Below are positions 55,401-64,000 of a DNA stretch of 64,000 nt, piece after piece (the first letter of the stretch is position 1; every line of letters starts with the position of its first letter). Source of the DNA: Bolinopsis microptera (Eukaryota > Ctenophora > Tentaculata > Lobata > Bolinopsidae). The DNA lies in the NCBI RefSeq assembly GCF_026151205.1, contig NC_087072.1, forward strand, positions 12,004,169-12,068,168. Reading direction: 5' to 3'. The translations under genes and the position numbers were made by a program. The notes beneath the pieces were generated by a model. It ran no database searches. It was not told the origin of the DNA and saw nothing but the letters and a program-made list of their open reading frames with translations.

Positions 55401-58400
55401 ATCATTTGACCTTTTATAAAGCAACTAATAAACTAGCCCCAGATGTCAAGCAATCTTTTCAGACTCGTTACTATCTACCCCTTTAATGGAGAGCTTGCCA
55501 ATTATTACCCTTGAAACCAGTGAGTAACTGTGTATGTCAAACAACTGAGACTCAAAAACCAAAACCCCGATTTACTTCCTTTCCCCAAACTGTAGGGTGA
55601 ATCATAGTTAATAATAATAATAATAATAACAAAGTATTTATATCCCGCTCATATTAGCAACTAGTAACCAAGAATGGTACTAGCTACTAATGTCAGAGCG
55701 GCTGTCCAAACAAAGATAAAACTTTAATAATTTAGAATTCTCCAACAAAAAATTCTCAATTTCCTTTAAACTGCTTATTCGTAACACTAACGTCTAAAAA
55801 CTATATTATACGACAGACATGGTGGTACAATCAGACATCAGATGGAATAAACTATAAGAGAAAAAAATAATAATCTCGACACATAATGGTTACCTTTATT
55901 TATTCAAAAGAATTTAATTAATTGAACTTCATTATACACTCTTCTTTATTTGTAGATCAAAACAACAAACACAAACTGAGGCCTGCATCCCCGTCAATAC
56001 CACACAATCATTTAATGAGTTGCTCAAGGTAGTAGACCAGGCCGACGGATCCCCAGTCCGATTTCCCTGAGTATTGTCGCACCCAATTAAGGGAACTCGC
56101 ACACTACATCACCCTGTACCCAACAGCTTGCAAGCAAGCTGCCGTTCACCCACCGGTTCACTGAGGTACAGGTAGATTGCCGAAGCATGTGCTACCAACT
56201 CTGCAATCATGTGGTACCGGCCAAAGATACAGGTTTATAAAAATAAAAAATAAAAACAAGCCAGGGCATGGCAAATGGCAGTCTAGTCTCTCCGGACTCC
56301 GTGTAAGTGTAACTATACACACAACTCATGACAGTTAAAAATCCCATGGAATGGGACTGTATTTATCTATTTCGCATTCTATGGGGATGATGTTATTGAC
56401 CGTAGGGTCAAACGTATGTTTTATGTGTTATATTTTCATATGCAGACAATACATCTCTGTAACCCCTAATGAGTCTAATATTTTGAAGAGTAAAAGGTTT
56501 AAAATTTCCGGTTTGGTTCTTGGCAGCAAGTCAAGCCGTCTACAATGCACATAGTCTTTAATAAAACGTACCTTTTGTTCTTGGCAGAAACGCAATTAAA
56601 TAGTGTGCTACACCATGCATATTATCAACATGTTCCGACGTTCCGATCTACATACTCTAGTAGCAGGGAATAGTTGAGTGTGCACTTCGATGTGTACTAT
56701 TTCTGACAACACAGGGTTGTTTGTTAGGTCATTCTTAACCAAAATCGTGTGGGTGCACAATTTGTTTCGCTAGAGACACCCCTACAGGGCAAATTTTCTA
56801 AATTACCCTCAGTCGCGTATACGAGATTTTCGTATTTCGGCTCCTGAAGGTCATAGAGACTTCAATTTTAGCTTAAAATTACCGCAATAGCCATATTTAT
56901 ATACAACTTATGAAGCAACATAAGGTCTCCAGTGCTTTGTTTTATAGATATTGACAAAAAACTGTTTTTTGGCTCAGCGAACCAAAAATGGGACTGAATT
57001 TTGGTAACTTGAACTAGGAAAATCGTAGAGACTTGAATTTTAGCTTAAAATGAGCGCAAACATCACATTTATATACAACTTATAGAGCAATATAAGTCCT
57101 TTAATGCTTATTTGTTAAGATATTGACAAAAATCGGTCATTTTGACTACACGCGTGAGGAAAAATACCAAATTGGGCAACAACTTTGGTCTTTTTTTGAC
57201 CAGTTTTGTGCTCAAGTTATTAAAATGTGCTTTGATGTTGTAGATCGGGTGTTTTCTTCCAATATGGGTTTCGGTATAAATCCGGAAGCACCCGGTTCAT
57301 GGGTGATAGGGGTTAAAAACCCTAAAATGTCAGGCGATGGGCGAGACAATTGTCTGAATTTGGTTATAAAAACACTTGCACTCTTTGCTAGGGTTTGCTT
57401 TTTTCTGCTACATCGATCCGATTTCTAACTACTAATCATCCCCCTCTACATCATTCTCTTTTAGATACATGATTTCTATAAGTTCTTGAAGGTACATCCG
57501 GCATGATGTAAAGTCTATATCAAAGCATTTTAATGTGGTCTTAACAAGTTGCAAGATATTCAAGTTCACTAATAAAACAGAGATTGTAGGATATTTTTCT
57601 TTTACATATTGATCATTGAGTAATTTTGGTTACACATGTGAGGAAAGATACCAAATTGGTTTACCAAACGAAGATTTTAGGTTATCTATTATTCTTTACA
57701 TGATTATTGACGCAACTTTATAGTCAAACCTGTATTATTTTAAATATTTAATATTTATCCACACTCTCCATAAGAATATTATTGGGAGTCATTTTGTGGT
57801 TAAAATTCGATTAAATCAGTATTTCCAAGCAAAAAACTTCCCCAAATTTCTCCTCCGAATATGTTCCGCTAGTTCGAAATTTTAGCACTTATAAACGTTA
57901 TTGTTAGACATTACATTAGTGTAATACCACTGAGACCAGATGTAGTGATCTATTCAGATAAAGCGAAGAAGGTGCATCTGAAATAAAGAGAACTTTGCTG
58001 ATCAAGAGAAAAGAATATTAAGAGATATCAGCAGCTGACAGAAGAGATTGCAAGCTCCAGACAGTAGCAGTTCGAGTTCGAGTTCGAGTTCGAGTTCGAG
58101 GCATTTACAACTGCAGCCTCCAAACCTTTATGAACCACCTGAACGTAAACACTAAAGAGAAAAAGGCCTGCATGAAGATCGCGGAATTTAGCATGAGGGC
58201 ATCATACACCATCTATCGGTCCAGAAACACCATTATATGGACAGATGATTGGGAGTTAGTCCAGAGGCTAGTAATTGCATAGTAGGAGCGTATAATGTTT
58301 GTAGAATGCAATTATTTTTACACACTACCGTTCAAAACTTATAGATCAAGTGATAGCCTACCCACAATTATATTACAACGTCGTGGGGTCAGTCGATATT

Positions 58401-61400
58401 GTTGCTAAAAATCAGGAGCAAGCGTCTTGAGACAGGATACCATGAATCTGTATAAGTTTTAAGTAGTTTCATTCTACGTTTAATATTATTATTGGGTCGT
58501 TTACGTTAACGTTATATTTGGCCATTTTATAGCCTCCCCTCAAAAAGCCCACAATTACTCAATATGTAAAAGAAGAATATCCTACAATCTCTGTTTTATT
58601 AGTGAACTTTAATATCTTGCAACTTGTTAAGACCACATTAAAATGCTTTGATATAGACTTTACATCATGCCGGATGTACCTTCAAGAACTTATAGAAATC
58701 ATGTATCTAAAAGAGAATGATGTAGAGGGGGATGATTAGTAGTTAGAAATCGGATCGATGTAGCAGAAAAAAGCAAACCCTAGCAAAGAGTGCAAGTGTT
58801 TTTATAACCAAATTCAGACAATTGTCTCGCCCATCGCCTGACATTTTAGGGTTTTTAACCCCTATCACCCATGAACCGGGTGCTTCCGGATTTATACCGA
58901 AACCCATATTGGAAGAAAACACCCGATCTACAACATCAAAGCACATTTTAATAACTTGAGCACAAAACTGGTCAAAAAAAGACCAAAGTTGTTGCCCAAT
59001 TTGGTATTTTTCCTCACGCGTGTAGTCAAAATGACCGATTTTTGTCAATATCTTAACAAATAAGCATTAAAGGACTTATATTGCTCTATAAGTTGTATAT
59101 AAATGTGATGTTTGCGCTCATTTTAAGCTAAAATTCAAGTCTCTACGATTTTCCTAGTTCAAGTTACCAAAATTCAGTCCCATTTTTGGTTCGCTGAGCC
59201 AAAAAACAGTTTTTTGTCAATATCTATAAAACAAAGCACTGGAGACCTTATGTTGCTTCATAAGTTGTATATAAATATGGCTATTGCGGTAATTTTAAGC
59301 TAAAATTGAAGTCTCTATGACCTTCAGGAGCCGAAATACGAAAATCTCGTATACGCGACTGAGGGTAATTTAGAAAATTTGCCCTGTAGGGGTGTCTCTA
59401 GCGAAACAAATTGTGCACCCACACGATTTTGGTTAAGAATGACCTAACAAACAACCCTGTGTTGTCAGAAATAGTACACATCGAAGTGCACACTCAACTA
59501 TTCCCTGCTACTAGAGTAACAGCGTAGAATTAAACAATAGTTGTTCGTGCGCGCTGACAATTAAACTTTGATGCATTGGCGCGTTCCATAGAGTGAGTGA
59601 TAATTGTGAGCATTATACGCGCAGTCAAGTACAACATTTGAACGCGTAGCTCCTCAAGTCTTCAATACAACGTTATATATATATATTAAACGAATACCTT
59701 GATCACGTAGTCGCATCTCCAAGCCTTGACCGCATATTTCCATCTGCTTTTGAAGGTGTTCGTTTTCGCTCATCTCCTCGAGATATATCTGCCTTTTCTG
59801 GAGTAACATTTCCTCCTCTTCTTTGAGGGCCTAGATAGAATAGAGTTAAAGAATGTTCGCGATTATTATTTTATTTCTAAATATTTACCACAGAAACCAT
59901 AAATTAACGCTTTTCCCATCCCCGTCACCAGGATTTAAATACCAAACGTCATGCCTAAAACAAGCGACCAGCTGTTGTGGAATAAGACGACAAGTAGGAA
60001 CTGAACAAGGTAACCATAACAACTAAACTCACCTGTAACCTGACAACTAAACTCACCTGTAACCATAACAACTAACTCACCTGTAACCTAACAACTAAAC
60101 TCACCTGTAACCATAACAACTAAACTCACCTGTAACCATAACAACTAAACTCACCTGTAACCATAACAACTAAACTCACCTGTAACCATAACAACTAAAC
60201 TCACCTGTAACCATAACAACTAACTCACCTGTAACCTAACAACTAAACTCACCTTATCAATGTCCTCCACTGAACTATAATCGAGTACATTCCGTTTTCC
60301 TGAAGTGAATCGTCGCATTACACACATAAAATATTCAAGGGGAATCCGAGTAAAAACACCTTGCATACCTTAATGTATATCTGCTGTGTGTTATGTAAGT
60401 CTGTAACACAATGTTACGCACTACATCTTGCTTATATATTCAACACTAAATCTTACTATTCACTAAATTAGATACAGATTAGACCAAGGCGAGGTGAGAA
60501 TTAGTGTCTGTAGTTACCACCTAACTCGGCAACAAACGTTATACAAAACGGTGTGTGCTGAAGCAATCTCGGCATTGGATTTAGATACAGATATTTTAAC
60601 ACTATTTGAACTGTAGGAGTTAGATACAGACACTCAAATAGTGAAGAGGATGATGAAACTTAGTAGTGTATATATAATATAGAGAGTTAACTTAACTTAA
60701 CGTTAGTAACTCACCACGCCTCAATATGGGGGAGAAAAGTTTGTTGATAGGATTGATATCCTTCATGGAGATGATGGAGCGACGTTTCCTCTGAGAGTTG
60801 TCCAGTTCCAGGGTTTGGTAGGTGGGGTCACACGCTCCGCAAGACAAGGAACGTGGCCTGGAATCTGAAATATTTGGCGTGAGATATTTGCGGGCAGAGG
60901 AACTCTCTAATTGAGTGTCACTTGGGAGAATTACAAGAATAGCTCAAATACGTCAGTAATTTAGCCGTGTTTTTACTGCAACAACGCCATACCTAGTGCA
61001 GTAGTCAGAACGAAGGGGAGAGTGGGAAACTTTCTTACTTGGTGCACGTGGTCGGATGCCCCCCCCCCCCCCCCACGTGGTCAGATGCCCCCCCCCCCCC
61101 CCCCCCCCAATAAAAGAGCAGCTAACTACTTTTCAAAAACCCCGCTAGATATAGTACAGGTGATGACAATGAAAGAAATGAGGAATATTAGAAAGCCTGA
61201 TGACAAAAGTATATTGAGAGTGTCGACTAACCATCCTCAGATTCGCTGGTTGAGCCGCGCTGAGCACGATCGTGAGTCCCGTGACTGGAATGTCTCTGTG
61301 GCATGTCCTCGTCTGAGAACTCCTCCACGTCGAACCTAACATGCTGGCCCTCCTCGTTCTCCTCCAGAGGAGACAGTGATCTGCTATCCTCTACATGCTC

Positions 61401-62399
61401 CTCAGGAGGATGAACTGCTGGTAGGGACCACAGCTCTTCAGGGTCTGTTACAGGGCAACCTAGTGCTTCTCTGTATTCGTCAGATCTGCAACCTTCTCTC
61501 AGCTTTATCTTCCTGCCAGGGCAAAGTCTTGTTAGCTATGTTTTGAAAGTCGAATACTTTTATATTCTTCATCATTATATGTAATTTATAATTACAAACT
61601 TGAAGTAGGAGGAATTACTGTTAACAATTTAGTTCGCACCTCCCGCTAACTCTGAGATGGAATGAATCACATGAATTTGGAATGAAGACTAACTTGAAGC
61701 AAGACTTGCAGTAGAACATGCTGTCACCATCGTATACCTCATACATTCCGAGAAGAAGCTTTGTTCCGCAGCCGTTACAGACAAAGCACTGACGGTGAAA
61801 GAGGCGTTGCCTAGCAACTGTGCGCTCTAGTAGGTAGACATGACTACCACAGATAAAGCACAAGTTGCCTCTACTGCTGCCTCCCTCTGAGAGAATATTA
61901 TGTTATTCTTCGCACTTTGCTACTTAAATCATTCGCGTTCTCAACCCATTATGATTAATGATGATGGCATTATCAAATGGAGATTTAATTAAAACAGCTT
62001 TACAAAATAATATCCTTACGTAATTTTGTCTCAAGAGATTCACCTAGAAGAGTCTGATAATCCAGAACGTTTCAGATTAAAATGTGTAAAGTATTATGTA
62101 CATATAATTTATACTAACCAACATCATATGCTCGCGTCATTATTTTCCCAACATCTTGTTCACTGTAAATAACATTCCGAGCACTGGGTTTCCTCTTAGG
62201 ACGCTCCGGATCGTAACTATCTCTCCTCGGAGTCGCCCTCTGATCGTCTGAAAACTGTCTTGGCACTGTGCCAATTGGTTTGTGATCGTCAGGGGTGGTC
62301 TGGCGATGGTAGGTGGTAGCTTTAGGTTCGTTCTGACGTGGATTATACGCGGGGGCCTCCGTCTTGTAGCTGGGACTGTATCCAGGGTTGTAGTAACTA
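52330..62399 (-). CDS. MICAL or MICAL-like protein, 3' eight exons
   Basis: Minus-strand exons 62119-62399, 61694-61886, 61232-61512, 60715-60864, 60253-60299, 59698-59830, 54795-54993 and 52330-52483. Phases 1, 2, 1, 1, 0, 1, 2 agree and the total, with an incoming phase 2, ends exactly at TGA. The 479 visible residues comprise a Pro/Tyr/Arg-rich region (1-94), one LIM domain (about 104-157), a long acidic linker (159-318), and a bMERB coiled-coil domain (about 319-460). MICAL and MICAL-L proteins link F-actin to Rab8/10/13/35 vesicles through bMERB; MICALs also have an N-terminal flavoprotein monooxygenase and a CH domain. Those would lie upstream, outside the window, so the two subfamilies cannot be separated here. 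The Pro-rich exon has a strong acceptor (cctcccctcccag) and so is internal. Confidence 0.85.
52484..54794. other. Intron of the MICAL-type gene
   Basis: No exon was found. It contains a C run of about 22 at 54158-54180. The open frames at 53483-53835 are unsupported. Confidence 0.4.
54795..54993 (-). CDS. MICAL-type gene, bMERB middle exon
   Basis: Encodes 'ERGRGFDDEALYDWFELVNR', K-N-R-L-x-H-L-E-S, then 'SLERQLRDLQNVRKKYKAQY'. The L-x-x-W-F-x-L-V-x-x-K-N-R-L stretch is diagnostic of the bMERB (formerly DUF3585) domain. Donor GTAAGT, phase 2. Confidence 0.9.
54994..56652. other. Intron sequence before the palindromic element
   Basis: An (ATA)n tract at 55608-55630 and a fragment of the Tigger-like MITE at 55556 are present. 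A stretch at 55975-56220 has a possible tRNA-like A box on the minus strand (gagttggtagcacatg) but no B box. No exons seen. Confidence 0.35.
56653..59518. mobile_element. 2.87-kb palindromic transposon with ~0.96-kb near-identical arms
   Basis: Arms of about 56653-57615 and 58556-59518 are reverse complements with almost no differences by eye; a 101-codon open frame (57123-57428) is mirrored exactly at 58743-59048. The termini are tactctagtagcagggaata and its complement, flanked by TA on each side. The spacer (57616-58555) has gttcga repeats at 58069-58100 but no recognisable transposase. A lone copy of the terminus is at 29926. It lies in the intron that splits the bMERB coding region. Confidence 0.92.
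59698..59830 (-). CDS. MICAL-type gene, first bMERB exon
   Basis: Encodes 'ALKEEEEMLLQKRQIYLEEM', 'ENEHLQKQMEI' and 'GLEMRLRDQ', an amphipathic helix with the E-E-E-x-x-L and L-E-x-x-L-R pattern of the N-terminal bMERB helix. Acceptor ctatctag, donor GTATTC. Confidence 0.88.
60017..60252. repeat. 25-bp minisatellite, about nine units, carrying splice-donor text
   Basis: Unit: aactaaactcacctgtaacc followed by ataac. On the gene's strand each unit reads ttacaggtgagtttagtt, a consensus 5' splice site, and the array begins at the real donor of exon 60253-60299. Confidence 0.95.
60253..60864 (-). CDS. MICAL-type gene, two linker exons
   Basis: Exon 60715-60864 encodes 'RPRSLSCGACDPTYQTLELD', R-K-R-R-S-I-I-S and 'MKDINPINKLFSPILRR'. 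Exon 60253-60299 encodes 'KRNVLDYSSVEDIDK'. Both have canonical sites; no known domain. Confidence 0.8.
60865..61231. other. Intron with two long C runs
   Basis: C runs at about 61061-61074 and 61088-61108 are separated by acgtggtcagatg, itself a short duplicate of the preceding acgtggtcggatg. The Pro-rich frame across them is an artefact. Confidence 0.6.
61232..61512 (-). CDS. MICAL-type gene, acidic linker exon
   Basis: Encodes 'KIKLREGCRSDEYREALGC', 'DPEELWSLPAVHPPEEH', 'LEENEEGQHVRFDVEEFSDE' and a Ser/His-rich end, phase 2 in and 1 out. It directly follows the LIM exon (SCFK|K-I-K). Probably disordered. Confidence 0.82.
61694..61886 (-). CDS. MICAL-type gene, LIM domain exon
   Basis: Zinc ligands C-F-I-C, H-R-Q-C, F-V-C-N-G-C and Y-C-K-S-C fit C-x2-C-x17-H-x2-C-x2-C-x2-C ... 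C-x2-C. 'VYLLERTVARQRLFHRQC' is the MICAL/MICAL-L version of the first finger. The last ligand is Cys, whereas the MICAL proteins I recall usually have His there. Acceptor tctctcag; the exon ends TTCAA|GTTAGT in phase 2. Confidence 0.9.
62119..62399 (-). CDS. MICAL-type gene, Pro/Tyr-rich exon
   Basis: Encodes 'SYYNPGYSPSYKTEAPAYNP', basic Arg/Pro-rich text, 'RRDSYDPERPKRKPSARN' and 'SEQDVGKIMTRAYDVG'. An acceptor with a long pyrimidine tract precedes it; an upstream ATG at 62461 would read through that tract and is unlikely to be the start. Phase 1 donor joins the LIM exon. Confidence 0.8.
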
Positions 62400-63009
62400 C
62401 TGGGAGGGGAGGGAGGGGTAGACAGCACAATCTTTATAACAACTACTAGAAGTAGAGACAACTAAACGTAACTAGAGGGAGACGCACAGAACAAGTTGGT
62501 CGGCACGGTAACTAGTTGTGGTAACTTGTTGTGGTAACTAGTTGTGGTAACTTGTTGTGGTAACTAGGGTTAGTGAAATGAGAGTGTGGTATTTGACTGG
62601 TATTGTGGCATGTGGCTAGTGCAGTGTCACACTATTAGTGAAACGTTATTAGCTTCCATTTAGCGGCCCTGTCACTTCTGCCCTGACACTTCAGCTCACA
62701 ATTTTACTCCGTAATTTGACACATTCGCCAATTCTGGCTTTAAATTCACCAATTCTGGCTTTAAATGATCAATAAGGGGTTGTTAATTGGAGACAACACT
62801 TTCGCTCGAAATTACTTTTTATTAGCTACTTTTGACACCAAGAACTTCATCTCTCTCTGATTAAAATGATCCTACATGACTCCCTAATATTATATGCGCA
62901 CCCACAAAAAGGAACGACTTTAAGGTCCCAAATCAGGGACAGTATATTGGCACTGTTAAGCAGGTACCTTCAAACGAACTGGTAACCGTGCATATTGAAT
63001 AAGCGCTGA

Positions 63010-63182
63010 AGCATCGCCTTGGCACGACGCCAGCCTTGGCACGACGCCAGCCTTGGCACGACGCCAGCCTTGGCACGACGCCAGCCTTGGCACGACGCCA
63101 GCCTTGGCACGACGCCAGCCTTGGCACGACGCCAGCCTTGGCACGACGCCAGCCTTGGCACGACGCAAGCCTTGGCACGACG
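63010..63182. repeat. 17-bp minisatellite, ten units (gccttggcacgacgcca)
   Basis: Nearly identical GC-rich units. Since 17 is not a multiple of three, all three frames on each strand are open and give Trp/Arg/Ala-type artefact proteins. Confidence 0.95.
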
Positions 63183-63411
63183 AGGCTGTAAACATCAAAC
63201 ACCGGATATTTAGTGCAGGTTTGATCATGTGATCATACTTGATGTTGTCCTCAGTTCAAGTGCCACTATGTGGGCAGGGGGGGGGGGGGGAGGGGCATTG
63301 TGCGAGCTGGGAGGGTGCGAAGTGTGTATAACGTTATTAGATCACATTACATGTTAAACGTAATTAATCTTACTAGATTCATACTCTTATCTACTCCGTC
63401 ATTTCAAACAA

Positions 63412-63625
63412 GGAATGGTTACTATGGTTACCATGGTTACTATACAGACAAGGCATGGTTACTATGGTTACCATGGTTACTACACAAACAAGGCATGGTT
63501 ACTATGGTTACCATGGTTACTATACAGACAAGGCGTGGTTATTATGGTGACTGGCATGGTTACTACACAGACATGGCATGGTTACTATGGTTACCATGGT
63601 TACTACACAGACAAGGCATGGTTAC
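63412..63625. repeat. Minisatellite with ggttaccatggttactatac core, about five units
   Basis: Unit of about 39-40 bp: aggcatggttactatggtta followed by ccatggttactatacagaca; one unit is rearranged (attatggtgactggc). Confidence 0.93.
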
Positions 63626-64000
63626 CGTTATAAATTCTAACTTTGTTCTAAACTTGTTACGCTCTTATTATATGACTGCGCCATTTTCGAACAATAAAGC
63701 TGAGTGAAAGGTGTTAACTGTTAATATGGGCGAAATATGAGTTGTGAAGGGTGGTGCTGCTCACTGTGGTTCCATGTGGTGACTATGATAATGATCAGGT
63801 GATATGCAAGCCTCTTGATTTATAACTCGTATGTGATCTACATTCTACAATTGAGGGACCACATTCTATATTGGTATATCTGCATTTTGATGGTTTTGAG
63901 ATAATTACATTTAAATGTTTCATTCTTTACTAAATGGTATGAGAACCCAAATTTTGCATGCATGACATTTCTGGGAACAAATAACATCTACTCGGAATTC

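Larger units (their letters stand above)
62400..64000. other. Right end, intron or 5' region of the MICAL-type gene
   Basis: No CH or monooxygenase exon is visible. Minisatellites dominate: gtggtaactagttgtggtaa (62515-62567), a 17-bp array (63010-63180), a G run at about 63279-63291, and a ~39-bp array (63412-63625). Confidence 0.55.

Noticed and set aside
55975..56220. tRNA-derived SINE from the gagttggtagcacatg box
   Set aside because: No B box and no second copy in the window.
57123..57428. 101-codon open frame as a gene, and its mirror at 58743-59048
   Set aside because: It exists in both arms of a palindrome, has no splice or domain support and no recognisable family; kept only as part of the element.
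61022..61339. Pro-rich plus-strand frame
   Set aside because: Made of poly-C runs and antisense to the supported exon 61232-61512.
62119..62461. Start of the MICAL-type gene at the ATG at 62461
   Set aside because: The frame from 62461 to 62400 runs through a pyrimidine-rich acceptor tract; phase 2 entry at 62399 is better supported.

Overview
This window looks like AT-rich nuclear DNA of an invertebrate metazoan. Genes have phase-matched GT-AG introns, and introns and spacers are packed with minisatellites, foldback transposons, MITEs and a decayed LINE. Secreted modules (galectin, F-type lectin, beta/gamma-crystallin, LDL-receptor class A, bulb-type lectin), an intronless rhodopsin-family GPCR and a MICAL-type protein together would suit a cnidarian or another early-branching animal. 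I cannot name the species. Exons were built by hand from splice sites, reading phase and domain match; no transcripts were seen.

Layout. (1) 112-891, minus: three exons of a partial secreted or adhesive-type protein that runs off the left edge. (2) 5685-29741, plus: one large modular lectin gene. Its order is signal peptide, a two-Cys module, beta/gamma-crystallin, Thr-rich linker, two galectins, two F-type lectin domains, an acidic Thr/Glu/Val repeat, LDLa, and then either a short tail (27829-27899) or a bulb-type lectin (28794-29741). All junction phases agree, giving 1017 or 1126 residues. Its introns hold about 4.3 kb of a 29-bp minisatellite split by a decayed LINE, duplicated pieces of its own 5' end, a foldback element repeated at 46.8 kb, and a 3.8-kb foldback around a dead Cys-rich gene. 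(3) 30859-49775, minus: a six-exon ccdc134 homologue of 224 residues, with an N-terminal signal sequence and a C-terminal KTEL. (4) An intronless GPCR (38972-40111, minus) lies inside the 14-kb first intron of ccdc134. A few isolated plus-strand candidate exons (38522, 40484, 46031, 46484) are also there. (5) 52330-62399 and beyond, minus: the 3' eight exons of a MICAL or MICAL-like gene with Pro-rich, LIM and bMERB regions. Its large intron carries a 2.87-kb near-perfect palindromic element.

Functionally, the lectin protein is a secreted multi-glycan binder. Both F-type domains keep the His and R-x-D-C-C fucose-binding signature, and the galectins keep most sugar-contact residues. CCDC134 is an ER/secretory-pathway factor. 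The MICAL-type protein is an actin/Rab8-family effector. I see no operon or shared pathway joining these genes.

Most of the remaining sequence is repeat: tandem arrays with units of 2 to about 41 bp, several of which touch splice sites, plus at least eight mobile-element types recognisable from inverted repeats or target-site duplications.
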